The notes under the pieces were generated by a model that worked only from the letters and a program-made list of their open reading frames with translations, made no database searches and was not told where the DNA came from. Position numbers and translations under genes: made by a program. Shown one piece after another: positions 8,302 through 15,930 of a stretch of 64,000 bases of DNA. Every line of letters starts with the position of its first letter. Position 1 is the stretch's first letter. This DNA comes from Rothia sp035916755. Lineage in GTDB: Bacteria > Actinomycetota > Actinomycetes > Actinomycetales > Micrococcaceae. The DNA is taken from the NCBI RefSeq assembly GCF_035916755.1, contig NZ_JAYWIX010000004.1, positions 1-64,000 on the forward strand, written 5' to 3'.

Positions 8302-8982
8302 TTACGGTTCAAACTTGTAACCCAGGCCGCGCACGGTGACCACATAGCGCGGGGATGAGGGGTCAGGCTCAACCTTGGAGCGCAGGCGCTTAATGTGCAC
8401 ATCCAGGGTCTTAGTATCGCCCACATAGTCAGCGCCCCAGACCCGGTCAATCAGCTGCGAGCGCGTCATCACGCGTCCGGCGTTCCGCAGTAGCATCTCC
8501 AGCAGCTCAAACTCCTTGAGGGGCATAGCTACGGTTTCGCCGGATACGGTCACCACGTGGCGCTCCACGTCCATGCGGACCGGGCCGCCCTCAATCGCCC
8601 CGGCATCGTGCTCTTCGGGTTCGCCCTGGCGGCGCAGGACGGCGCGGATGCGGGCGATGAGCTCGCGGGAGGAATAGGGCTTGGTTACGTAGTCGTCCGC
8701 ACCCAGTTCAAGGCCGAGCACCTTATCGATTTCTGAGTCTTTAGCGGTCAGCATGATGATAGGAACCTCACTGGTGGCGCGAATCTGCTTACAGACCTCG
8801 GTACCGGACTGGCCGGGGAGCATGATGTCGAGGAGCACCAGGTCTGCGCCGTTCCGCTCGAACTCAACCACGGCGTCCAGGCCGTTATCGACCACCTGCA
8901 CCTCAAAGCCCTCACGACCCAGCAAAAAGGCTAGGGGCTCGCTCAGCGCCTCTTCGTCCTCAACTACTAAAATACGGGTCAC
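8302..8982 (-). CDS. regX3: Response regulator RegX3, copy 2 (directly after senX3)
   Basis: The sequence is identical to copy 1, and this copy has the native context: its GTG start at 8980-8982 immediately follows the senX3 stop, so the two are translationally coupled. D52 is the expected phosphorylation site and the winged helix is complete. The known role is activation of the phosphate (Pho) regulon as the partner of SenX3. The duplication removed its downstream hairpin, so transcription should continue into the senX3 tail and copy 1. Confidence 0.95.
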   Translation of the reverse strand: MTRILVVEDEEALSEPLAFLLGREGFEVQVVDNGLDAVVEFERNGADLVLLDIMLPGQSGTEVCKQIRATSEVPIIMLTAKDSEIDKVLGLELGADDYVTKPYSSRELIARIRAVLRRQGEPEEHDAGAIEGGPVRMDVERHVVTVSGETVAMPLKEFELLEMLLRNAGRVMTRSQLIDRVWGADYVGDTKTLDVHIKRLRSKVEPDPSSPRYVVTVRGLGYKFEP

Positions 8983-10230
8983 TTACTTTGTTTCCTTCGC
9001 AGTTTGAGCCGACCCCGCAGAGCGCGGCACTGTGTGGATGTTGGGGTCTGCTACCTGGGTAAGCGAGCCCGTCGGCGGGTGCTCCCCCAGCAGGTCTTGT
9101 TCGGTTTCTTCATCAATAATGGGCAGGGCAATGGTGAAAGTTGAGCCAGAACCGGGTTGAGACCAGAGGGTCACCTCGCCGCCGTGCTGGCCCACAATGT
9201 GCTTCACGATGCTCAAGCCCAGGCCGGTGCCCCCGGTTTGGCGGGAACGCGCCGGGTCAACCCGGTAGAAGCGCTCAAAAATGCGGTCCTGCTCGTCCTC
9301 GGGAATGCCCGGGCCCTGGTCTTTCACAGAAATTCTAACAGTGTCACCTTTCACAGCCATACCGATGCCCACCTTGGTGTTCTCGGGTGAGTAACGAATG
9401 GCGTTCTCAATCAGGTTGCGCAGAGCCGTGCCCAGCAGCTCTGGGTCTCCATGGACCGGGCGGGGGGCCTTTCCGCCCACCAGGAGTTCAATGTTTTTAC
9501 CCTCGGCTGTAAGACGGTTACGGTCGACCGACTCAGCTACCACCTGCTCAACATCGACCAGGGTGGAGCTCAGCACCATATCGGCTGACTGTAGACGGGA
9601 GAGCTCGATGACGTCCTGCACAAGTGCCGCTAACCGCCGGGACTCTTTCTTGAGCTTGCCCGAAAAGTAGAGCACAGACTCGGGGTCGTCCGCCGATGAC
9701 TCGATGGCCTCGGCCATAAGTCCAACAGCCCCCACCGGGGTTTTTAGTTCGTGCGATACGTTGGCTACAAAGTCGGTACGGACGGTCTGCGCGCGGGCAA
9801 TCTCGGTACGGTCGTCAGCCAGCACCAAGATATATTCATCGCCCACCGGGGCCACGCGCAGGTCAATCACCAGGCGGCTCTGGTCGTAAAAGCCGCGGGT
9901 TAAGATAATTTCTTTTTCGACGATGATGCCCTTAGAACGCACCGCATCAATCATCTCTAGTAGCTCATCGGAGACTACCGTGTGCCCGCGTACCAGCCCC
10001 AGGGCGTAGGCGCCGGGTGATGCCTGAACCACGCCGTCTACAGCGTCCACCACCAAGTAGGCGCGACCGATGACGGCCAGCACCTCGGCGGCACCGTCGC
10101 TAATGGTGGGCTCTTCGACGTCAGCCCAGCGAGCGCGCTGACGCTCGCTCCGCTGCACGGCGAGCATGCTCACCACGCCGAGCAGGAGCCCCAGCACAGC
10201 GGCAGACAAAGCAATCACAGTAGGGTTCAC
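8983..10230 (-). CDS. senX3: Sensor histidine kinase SenX3
   Basis: This 415-residue phosphate-responsive sensor kinase has one N-terminal membrane segment (about residues 5-25), a PAS-like region (about 45-140), an H-box with H160 (FVANVSHELKTPVGAV), and the N, G1, F and G2 boxes of the ATPase domain (NLIENAIRYS, DQGPGIP, IFERFYR, GGTGLGLSIVKHI). Actinobacterial SenX3 is held inactive in high phosphate through PhoU and the Pst transporter. The start is GTG at 10228-10230. In relatives senX3 and phoU are divergent neighbours; here a 2.4-kb insert separates them. A PHO-box-like element lies 62 bp upstream. Confidence 0.95.
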   Translation of the reverse strand: MNPTVIALSAAVLGLLLGVVSMLAVQRSERQRARWADVEEPTISDGAAEVLAVIGRAYLVVDAVDGVVQASPGAYALGLVRGHTVVSDELLEMIDAVRSKGIIVEKEIILTRGFYDQSRLVIDLRVAPVGDEYILVLADDRTEIARAQTVRTDFVANVSHELKTPVGAVGLMAEAIESSADDPESVLYFSGKLKKESRRLAALVQDVIELSRLQSADMVLSSTLVDVEQVVAESVDRNRLTAEGKNIELLVGGKAPRPVHGDPELLGTALRNLIENAIRYSPENTKVGIGMAVKGDTVRISVKDQGPGIPEDEQDRIFERFYRVDPARSRQTGGTGLGLSIVKHIVGQHGGEVTLWSQPGSGSTFTIALPIIDEETEQDLLGEHPPTGSLTQVADPNIHTVPRSAGSAQTAKETK

Positions 10231-10291
10231 ATCTACCAGCTTAGAGCCTACAGACCCTACCCCGTGCCCCGCAGACTCCCAAATATCCCGG

Positions 10292-10342
10292 GGTTCAACT
10301 AACGTTTACCCAACCACGTGTTTGTGTTCATGTGGCCTTGGC
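10292..10342. promoter_or_regulatory. PHO-box-like 11-bp direct repeats, senX3 side
   Basis: Units in perfect 11-bp register: GTTCAACTAAC (10293), GTTTACCCAAC (10304), a weaker CACGTGTTTGT (10315) and GTTCATGTGGC (10326). Eleven-base repeats starting GTTCA are the actinobacterial PHO-box pattern bound by PhoP/RegX3-type regulators. A near-identical element (49 of 51 bp) occurs at 12772-12822. Binding by RegX3 here is inferred. Confidence 0.7.
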
Positions 10343-10379
10343 TTCTGTTATTAAGAGCCGAATTTTGGGTGACAGGACA

Positions 10380-11933
10380 CTAGAACTTTAAAACGATATC
10401 GCCGTCAAGGATGGGCGCGTCTACGTCATGAGTGATGACAAGTATGAGGTTATCTAAAGACTTTTCACGAACTAGCTCCCACACTATTTTTTGTGTTTCA
10501 CGACCAATACCGGTAGTTGGCTCATCGAGAATAATGAGCGATCCGGGCTGCCCCAGGAGCGTGCGGGCTAGACCTATTCGGCGAGCTTCACCGCCTGAAA
10601 CCCTTGACTCTTCACCGGCAATGGTTTCTTGAGCCCGTTGACCGGTAGACATGAAATCATCTAGCCCCAGTAGCTCTAGGCAGGAGTCAATGTGCCGGGT
10701 TTCAAGAGGGCGGGAAGCCCGAATTGTCTCGTGGGCGGTTTGGAAGGGCAGGTTAGTTTCTTGGGGCAGGTATCGAGTCTCTCTAAATTTTCTCGCAGAT
10801 AGATGCCCCGGCACCGGGTAAGTAGTGAATCCCAGGAGGGTTTCTATGTAGGTTGTTTTTCCGGAACCACTGGAACCCAGGATCCAGACCAGCCCCTTAT
10901 CTGGTAGTTTATTGTCAATATTTTGGGGCGCCTTCGCTGGAACGGGCTGCTCTTCTGAGCTAGATGTGCTCATTTTTTGCTGTGCTTCTGCATCTTGAGC
11001 GTAGGCTGTAGCAATTGCCGACAGGGAAAAACCGATATCTTGAATAATTTGAATGGAATAAAGTGACACACCGGTAAGAGAAATAAAGCCGGCCAGAAGT
11101 GTACCGTATTCACGCCCCTGCCCTAGAGCCAGGTAGACCCCCAGCAAGGAAGCCATAATAATGAATAGCACACAGGCTTGGAACAGGTAGAGGTTTTTAG
11201 TTACACGGTAGGAGTGGATGCCGCTTTCCTCGACCGGTTTACGGGACTGTGCATAAGATGCAGTGTTGCTGTCTTCCAGGGAGAACGAGGCGGTTTCTTT
11301 CCAGTAGTTTACATAGTTGGTGAGAATACCAAAATTTTTCATATTCTCGCCAAAGAAAGCTCCCTGAGCCTGCTGGTGCTTATCTACAGGACGGCGAGAG
11401 AGCGAGATAAAGAGAATCATACCTACGAGGTAAACCGCTGCCAACAGAGGCTCAGCAATGAGGGCAAGCGATATTCCGGCAGTTACCATCACGCAGATAG
11501 CTGGCAGGACGGAGAAGATAACGGTTGAGCTAGTAGTGCGGAAGGCGGCCATCTGGCTGTCTATCGCAAAGGCTATTTCGTTACTATCCCTAGTGTGGCG
11601 GTTTTTCTGCACGCCGTAGGAACGGTAGAGACTTTGGGAGGCTAATTGTGTTTGAGCTTTCTGCTCAAGGTACCCATAGACCGGTAGGAGCAAGGCTTTA
11701 AGGGTCGCGCTGGTAAGCCAGAAGGCACTAAAAATTACCGCGAAGATAAGTAGGGAACGGGATGATTCACTGTCACTGTTGAGGTTTACTGCTTGGCCTG
11801 GCAAGAGGGCAGTAAGGGTCGCCAGAATAGAAGCGGCAAGACTCATGCACACCATGAGAGCCATGCGCAGAGGGGATGTTCGCCCCAGAAGAGAAAGACA
11901 TTCAGTAACATATGTTAAGTATTTTTTCATCAC
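10380..11933 (-). CDS. ABC exporter, fused membrane and ATPase domains
   Basis: This 517-residue half-transporter has a six-helix membrane domain (about residues 20-320) followed by an ATPase domain. Walker A is GSSGSGKTT (about 351), the signature is VSGGEARRIGLARTLL (about 440), Walker B is LIILDEPTTG (about 460) and the H-loop is VITHDVD. It ends soon after the H-loop, so it is slightly short for the family. It would work as a homodimer or with an unseen partner. The substrate is unknown; peptide or bacteriocin export is one option because the gene sits in an AT-rich insert. It follows the 189-residue gene by 12 bp in the same direction, so the two probably form an operon. Confidence 0.85.
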   Translation of the reverse strand: MMKKYLTYVTECLSLLGRTSPLRMALMVCMSLAASILATLTALLPGQAVNLNSDSESSRSLLIFAVIFSAFWLTSATLKALLLPVYGYLEQKAQTQLASQSLYRSYGVQKNRHTRDSNEIAFAIDSQMAAFRTTSSTVIFSVLPAICVMVTAGISLALIAEPLLAAVYLVGMILFISLSRRPVDKHQQAQGAFFGENMKNFGILTNYVNYWKETASFSLEDSNTASYAQSRKPVEESGIHSYRVTKNLYLFQACVLFIIMASLLGVYLALGQGREYGTLLAGFISLTGVSLYSIQIIQDIGFSLSAIATAYAQDAEAQQKMSTSSSEEQPVPAKAPQNIDNKLPDKGLVWILGSSGSGKTTYIETLLGFTTYPVPGHLSARKFRETRYLPQETNLPFQTAHETIRASRPLETRHIDSCLELLGLDDFMSTGQRAQETIAGEESRVSGGEARRIGLARTLLGQPGSLIILDEPTTGIGRETQKIVWELVREKSLDNLILVITHDVDAPILDGDIVLKF

Positions 11934-11945
11934 TTTAACCTCTTT

Positions 11946-12515
11946 CTACCCGAAAGGAACTGGAGATTCGTTCACCCGGTGCAGATGTGAGAATCTCTCC
12001 AATATTCTCAAATCCCTAAATCCCAGAAACCATTCTGGGCTAAGAATTCTTGCATGATAAAATAAATCCCCAAAATAACAAACCTTATCTACAAACAAAT
12101 ATTTTTCCAGTTCACATTTTTCAATATATTTTTCAACATCGAATTTACTCAAATCACAACAGAATTTTTCTGGAAAGAAATTATTACCAAATTCCCACAA
12201 ATTTACCGAATCTTTGGAATTATATTTATAATAATTCTCCTGCATATCATCCAACAAGGGAAATTTAAATTTTTTTCGTTGCACATTATCTTGCATCAGA
12301 AGAACCGACTGCTCCAGCTCATCTAAGGATTTGTCAAGGGCTTTATCACATTCCTCATGCGCTGATGCTCCAACAGCATAGCTAGCATCTCTATACTTAC
12401 TTACTAAAAAAGATACACACACAGTAATATTTTGAAATAAAGCATAAAAATATTTTGGATTCAAGTCGTGGAGTGATCCTTCTTCTCGAAAGATCACCTC
12501 AGTGTGAACAGCCAT
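11946..12515 (-). CDS. Hypothetical protein in AT-rich insert
   Basis: This 189-residue protein is rich in Phe, Tyr, Lys, Asp and Glu, with no signal peptide and no membrane segment that I can identify. Several cysteines are spread along it (for example KFCCDLSKF near residue 130). The coding sequence is strikingly AT rich compared with its neighbours, which points to recent acquisition from a low-GC donor. The ATG at 12513-12515 has an AGAGG motif upstream. It is the first gene of a two-gene unit with the ABC exporter. A palindrome at 12550-12567 lies 35 bp upstream. I do not recognise the family. A role in immunity, maturation or regulation linked to the exporter is possible but unsupported. 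Confidence 0.65.
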   Translation of the reverse strand: MAVHTEVIFREEGSLHDLNPKYFYALFQNITVCVSFLVSKYRDASYAVGASAHEECDKALDKSLDELEQSVLLMQDNVQRKKFKFPLLDDMQENYYKYNSKDSVNLWEFGNNFFPEKFCCDLSKFDVEKYIEKCELEKYLFVDKVCYFGDLFYHARILSPEWFLGFRDLRILERFSHLHRVNESPVPFG

Positions 12516-12549
12516 AAATGCCTCTTTAACTCATAAATAAACTTGACGC

Positions 12550-12567
12550 ATCAACATTGATGTTGAT
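12550..12567. promoter_or_regulatory. 18-bp palindrome upstream of the AT-rich gene pair
   Basis: ATCAACAT (12550-12557) and ATGTTGAT (12560-12567) are perfect inverted repeats around a TG centre, 35 bp before the start of the 189-residue gene. Position and symmetry suit an operator for a dimeric repressor. No such regulator gene lies adjacent. Confidence 0.45.
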
Positions 12568-12771
12568 TTAAATCACACTACTATGGGGGCGGAGTTATAT
12601 CCAGTGCCTCCTCGTACATGAAGCACATAAAATATTTCCTACCCTGACTAGTAAAAACATAACTGAATCAATATATTTTTCGTAATATTTAATATATATA
12701 TATTTGGCGAACTTTAGTATATTATTAGCCGGCGATGCTTGTTGTGCTCAGCTTCTGACTCGCGTCATCAA
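12568..12771. other. AT-rich non-coding stretch
   Basis: This stretch includes an alternating TA run around 12690-12720 and no convincing gene. On the minus strand only very short frames exist, such as 15 and 21 codons near 12610-12670. They lack enough support to call, although an unseen small peptide gene for the exporter could hide here. Confidence 0.4.
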
Positions 12772-12822
12772 GGTTCAACTAACGTTTACCCAACCATGTG
12801 TTTGTGTTCATGTGACCTTGGC
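12772..12822. promoter_or_regulatory. PHO-box-like 11-bp direct repeats, phoU side
   Basis: This is the second copy of the element at 10292-10342, with two mismatches in 51 bp. Its units are GTTCAACTAAC (12773), GTTTACCCAAC (12784), CATGTGTTTGT (12795) and GTTCATGTGAC (12806). It lies 72 bp before the phoU start, where RegX3 control of phoU would be expected. The two copies bracket the AT-rich insert. Confidence 0.7.
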
Positions 12823-12894
12823 ACTCTAAAGGGGTAACCGTAGGCAGAAGTCTGCCCGGTGCCCCGCACTTCCCCAGATGGAAAGGACGCGCAC

Positions 12895-13251
12895 GTGCGC
12901 AAAGTCTTCCAAGCCGAACTACAGCACGTCGGCGAAGAGCTGATTCATATCGCCACCCTCATACAGGAGGCTCTTTCACGAGCAGCAGATGCCTTCCTCA
13001 ACGCCGACATCCAAGAAGCCGAAGAGGTTATCACCAACGATGCCCGCATCGACTTCATGCAAAACGAACTCGATGAGCGCGCTATCGATATTCTGGCCCT
13101 GCAGGGCCCGGTAGCCTCCGATTTGCGCATGATTGTTGGCGCCCTGCGCATGAGCTCCTCCCTGGAGCGCTTTGGCGACCACGATGTCTCGGTAGCCCGT
13201 AAGGTCACCTACCTGGTTACCGGCGATTGGAACGCGGTGCCCAGCATCTAG
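12895..13251 (+). CDS. phoU: PhoU, internally deleted to a single repeat
   Basis: PhoU normally has about 215-220 residues in two similar three-helix halves and couples the Pst phosphate transporter to SenX3. Here the GTG start (12895, preceded by GAAAGGAC) gives only 118 residues. The first half is normal up to SSLERFGD. The next residues, VSVARKVTYLVTGDW, are the usual C-terminal end of actinobacterial PhoU. About 100 residues are therefore missing, with the join exactly at the LERxGD motif present in both halves, and the frame is kept. Whether a one-repeat PhoU can still fold, as a dimer for example, is unknown. An ATG at 12859 is in frame but has no ribosome binding site. Confidence 0.85.
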   Translation: MRKVFQAELQHVGEELIHIATLIQEALSRAADAFLNADIQEAEEVITNDARIDFMQNELDERAIDILALQGPVASDLRMIVGALRMSSSLERFGDHDVSVARKVTYLVTGDWNAVPSI

Positions 13252-13294
13252 GCTGGTAGGCATCTCCCCTCCCCTGAAGGAAGAGCGGACGCCC

Positions 13295-13373
13295 GGGCAG
13301 GGTGGGTTCTTGACCGCCAGCTGGCTCGGGGCTGGCGTTAAGGGTGCTGGCGGGAAAGAACCCACACCTGCCC
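13295..13373. terminator. Large inverted repeat after phoU
   Basis: The arms GGGCAGGGTGGGTTCTT (13295-13311) and AAGAACCCACACCTGCCC (13356-13373) pair with one bulge. The 44-base loop itself contains short CCAGC/GCTGG repeats. It lies 43 bp after the phoU stop and has no U-run, so it may be a weak terminator or an mRNA-stabilising hairpin. Confidence 0.5.
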
Positions 13374-13391
13374 TATCTCGTAGGAAACCAC

Positions 13392-13428
13392 AGTGCCCCG
13401 CCCTCCTCAACGAGGAAGGCGGGGCACT
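13392..13428 (-). terminator. gpmA terminator hairpin
   Basis: An 11-bp stem, AGTGCCCCGCC (13392-13402) and GGCGGGGCACT (13418-13428), lies 27 bp beyond the gpmA stop codon. It sits between convergent phoU and gpmA and could act on both strands. Confidence 0.65.
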
Positions 13429-13455
13429 CAGTGGTTAATAAACCCGGGCTAGACC

Positions 13456-14196
13456 TTACTTCTTACCCTGGTTAGCAACAGCCTTGATGGCGTCTTTAGC
13501 GGCCTCGGGGTCGAGGTACTCGCCAGGGCCAACGGGCTTGAAGTTCTCGTCGAGCTCGTAGTAGAGGGGGATACCGGTAGGGATGTTCAGACCGGCGATG
13601 TCCTCATCTGAGATGCCTTCGAGGTTCTTGACCAGGGCGCGCAGGGAGTTACCGTGGGCAGCAACCAGAACGGTCTTGCCAGCCTTCAGGTCTTCCTTGA
13701 TATCTGATTCCCAGTAGGGCAGCATGCGCTCGAGGACGTCCTTCAGGCACTCGGTGCGGGGAGCGTTCTCGATGTCTGCGTAGCGGGGGTCGTTCGCCTG
13801 GGAGAACTCGTCGTTGTCGTCGAGGGCCGGAGGCGGAACGTCGTAGGAGCGACGCCAGGTCATGAACTGCTCTTCGCCGTAGGTTTCCAGGGTCTGAGTC
13901 TTGTCCTTGCCCTGGAGAGCACCGTAGTGACGCTCGTTCAGGCGCCAGTTGCGCTTGACGGGAATCCAGTGGCGGTCAGCGGCATCGAGGGCCAGGTTAG
14001 CGGTGTTGATGGCGCGGCGCTGCAGGGAGGTATGGACGACATCGGGGAGGATGCCGCGTTCTTTCAGCAGTTCGCCACCGCGGGTGGCTTCGGCGCGGCC
14101 CTTCTCGGTCAGGGCAACGTCTACCCAGCCGGTGAAGAGGTTCTTTTCGTTCCATTCTGATTGCCCGTGACGGAGCAGTACCAATTTGTAAGTCAT
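13456..14196 (-). CDS. gpmA: 2,3-bisphosphoglycerate-dependent phosphoglycerate mutase
   Basis: This glycolytic enzyme interconverts 3- and 2-phosphoglycerate. The catalytic phosphohistidine is H10 in LLRHGQSEWN. The second histidine is in VLVAAHGNSLR near residue 183. Both flanks match the dPGM family, as does the NERHYG segment. The start is set at the ATG at 14196 (TYKLVLLRHG follows), which has a GAGGGT site. The longer frame to 14244 adds 16 unlikely residues. A gpm gene next to phoU/senX3/regX3 is a conserved actinobacterial neighbourhood. Confidence 0.95.
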   Translation of the reverse strand: MTYKLVLLRHGQSEWNEKNLFTGWVDVALTEKGRAEATRGGELLKERGILPDVVHTSLQRRAINTANLALDAADRHWIPVKRNWRLNERHYGALQGKDKTQTLETYGEEQFMTWRRSYDVPPPALDDNDEFSQANDPRYADIENAPRTECLKDVLERMLPYWESDIKEDLKAGKTVLVAAHGNSLRALVKNLEGISDEDIAGLNIPTGIPLYYELDENFKPVGPGEYLDPEAAKDAIKAVANQGKK

Positions 14197-14237
14197 ACCC
14201 TCATTATCCCACTCACGCCCTCCAAAGCAAAGATAAC

Positions 14238-14303
14238 CCCACACATATTCACGGAAAACCCGGTCTTTTCCGGGGGTTTCTTCGTGAATATGTGTGGGTT
14301 TTT
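14238..14303 (+). terminator. Long hairpin with U-run between DUF2516 gene and gpmA
   Basis: A perfect 16-bp stem, CCCACACATATTCACG (14238-14253) with CGTGAATATGTGTGGG (14283-14298), encloses a second AACCC/GGGTT stem. TTTTT follows on the plus strand. No plus-strand gene ends here. On the minus strand it lies between the DUF2516 gene and gpmA, where it would insulate gpmA. Confidence 0.6.
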
Positions 14304-14325
14304 CAGACCTTAACGCAAGCTGCGG

Positions 14326-14640
14326 CTAGCGGCGGCGCACCGCAACGGCGGGGCGGACGTCCGCGAGAAAGACGCCCACGGCGGTGGCGGCAATCAGCTG
14401 CAGGAAGATAGAACCGCCCCCGATGGTAAGTGACTGCCAAACCATCAGCACAGAGAAGACAGCCGCGGCAGCGGTTACGCCAACCCAGAAGCCCTTGGTG
14501 CGTTTGAAGGCGCTCTGGTAGGCGTAGCTTGAAGCGCGGGCGGCCTCAATCAGCGCGAAAATCGACAGGGCGGCAACTACCAGGGCCAGGGCAAGGCCCA
14601 CGTAGTAGGTAACCAGCATAATCAGGGCAATGGGGGTCAT
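14326..14640 (-). CDS. DUF2516-family membrane protein
   Basis: This 104-residue protein has three predicted membrane segments (about residues 5-32, 48-68 and 76-93) and a basic C-terminal tail. Residues such as EAARASSYAYQSAFKR and the closing VGVFLADVRPAV fit the uncharacterised DUF2516 family found near gpm in actinobacteria. The stop lies about 12 bp before the cystathionine synthase frame ends upstream, so the two may be co-transcribed. Its function is unknown. Confidence 0.8.
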   Translation of the reverse strand: MTPIALIMLVTYYVGLALALVVAALSIFALIEAARASSYAYQSAFKRTKGFWVGVTAAAAVFSVLMVWQSLTIGGGSIFLQLIAATAVGVFLADVRPAVAVRRR

Positions 14641-14652
14641 GGCGTCCGTTCG

Positions 14653-15834
14653 CTACTTGAGGTTTTCTAGGGCCGCTGCCAGGTCGTTGTAGAGGTCATC
14701 GACATTCTCGATGCCTACCGACAGGCGCAGCAGTGACTCGGGGATTGAGTGGGGCTCTGAGCCGTGGCGGCGGCGGCGTTCAATCAGTGATTCTACGCCA
14801 CCGAGGCTGGTTGCGGGCGTCCAGATATTCAGGGCCTTGACCACGCGGTCGGTCTCTTCGGCGGTGGCGTCCAGGGTGATGGAGAGAATCGAACCGAAGG
14901 TGCGCATCTGCGCGGACGCCCGCTCAAAGCCGGGGTCGGTGGGCAGGCCGGGGTAGCGCACGGCCTTAACGGCGGGGTGGGCCTGCAGACGCTGGGCCAG
15001 TTCGAGAGCGTTAGCGGCGGCGCGTTCAAGGCGCACGCCCAGGGTGCGGATGCCGCGCAGACCCAGCCAGGCCTCGAAGGGGCCGGCTATAGCGCCGTTG
15101 GTGGTGCGGTGGGCGGCCATGGCTTCACGCAGGACGGGGTTAGAGGTAACGGTGATGCCCAGTAGCACATCGGAGTGACCGGCGATGGACTTGGTGGCGG
15201 AGTGGACGACCACGTCGGCCCCCAGGGCCAGCGGGTTCTGCCCCAGCGGGGTTGCGAAGGTGTTATCAACGGCAGAGACAATGCCCAGGCGCTTGGCGGC
15301 ACCGAGGACGGCGGGCAGGTCGGCGACCTCCATCATGGGGTTGGTGGGGGACTCCATCCACAGCAGCACCTTGGGGGCAGCGTAGTTGACGGTCTCGGGG
15401 GTGATGCCCGCGGTGGCAGCTGCCTTTTCGAGTTCAGCAATGACGGACTCGGTGTTTTCAATATCGAGACGGACCACGGTGGTGATACCGCGGGCTTCGA
15501 GGCGCTTAGCCATAGACACAGATGCCATGTAGGTATGCTCGGGCAGCAGAATGATAGAGCCAACGGGCACCAGATCCTGCACCGCGGCAACAGCTGCCAT
15601 GCCAGAGGCAAAGACCAGGCCGGGCAGCTCCGCCCCTTCAAGGTCAGCGACGACCTCTTCGATGCCGTCCCAGCTCTGGTTGGAGAAACGGGCGTAGGTG
15701 TTGAGGTCTGAGGGGCCGGTTTGGCGGAAGGTGGACGACATAGCAATCGGCGGGTTCACGGGAGCCAGATCGTCGTGGGCGGGACGGCCACCGGCCACCA
15801 GGCGGGTTTCGGGTGAGAGGTTCTGTTCAGTCAT
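14653..15834 (-). CDS. Cystathionine gamma-synthase/lyase family PLP enzyme
   Basis: This 393-residue Cys/Met-metabolism PLP enzyme forms the Schiff base at K215 (HSATKSIAGHSDVLLG). SGMAAVAA near residue 77 and VDNTFATP near 189 are the usual PLP-phosphate and ring contacts. The family covers cystathionine gamma-synthase, gamma-lyase and related sulfhydrylases. The C-terminal SLGGVESLIERR is typical of MetB/MetC-like members. The neighbours do not decide between synthesis and breakdown, so no gene symbol is given. The ATG start gives a normal family length. Confidence 0.9.
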   Translation of the reverse strand: MTEQNLSPETRLVAGGRPAHDDLAPVNPPIAMSSTFRQTGPSDLNTYARFSNQSWDGIEEVVADLEGAELPGLVFASGMAAVAAVQDLVPVGSIILLPEHTYMASVSMAKRLEARGITTVVRLDIENTESVIAELEKAAATAGITPETVNYAAPKVLLWMESPTNPMMEVADLPAVLGAAKRLGIVSAVDNTFATPLGQNPLALGADVVVHSATKSIAGHSDVLLGITVTSNPVLREAMAAHRTTNGAIAGPFEAWLGLRGIRTLGVRLERAAANALELAQRLQAHPAVKAVRYPGLPTDPGFERASAQMRTFGSILSITLDATAEETDRVVKALNIWTPATSLGGVESLIERRRRHGSEPHSIPESLLRLSVGIENVDDLYNDLAAALENLK

Positions 15835-15930
15835 AGGTTCAACGATACGCGCCCAGGCGCAGCCGGTGCCAGGGGCAGGTCACAGGGTGACACACGGGGG
15901 CGGACGCCAGTGAGCGGCTGGCTCTTAGCG

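Larger units (their letters stand above)
6923..9606. repeat. 1,342-bp perfect tandem duplication (6923-8264 and 8265-9606)
   Basis: The two copies share offset 1,342 throughout. I saw no base difference on reading, and the translations agree (226 of 226 RegX3 residues; all shared SenX3 residues). Each unit holds regX3 and the last half of senX3. The junction at 8264/8265 joins senX3 after GAGAGCTC to the region downstream of regX3, with only one base of shared sequence, which suggests illegitimate joining rather than recombination at a repeat. Minus-strand order is senX3, regX3, senX3 tail, regX3, hairpin. Confidence 0.9.

Noticed and set aside
12610..12670. 15- and 21-codon minus-strand frames upstream of the AT-rich pair, considered as a peptide precursor
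   Set aside because: No convincing leader or ribosome binding site, and the region is dominated by A/T composition.
10343..12771. Transposon ends for the insert between the two PHO-box-like elements
   Set aside because: No inverted repeats or transposase were found at the borders; the 51-bp flanking duplication is too long for normal target duplication.
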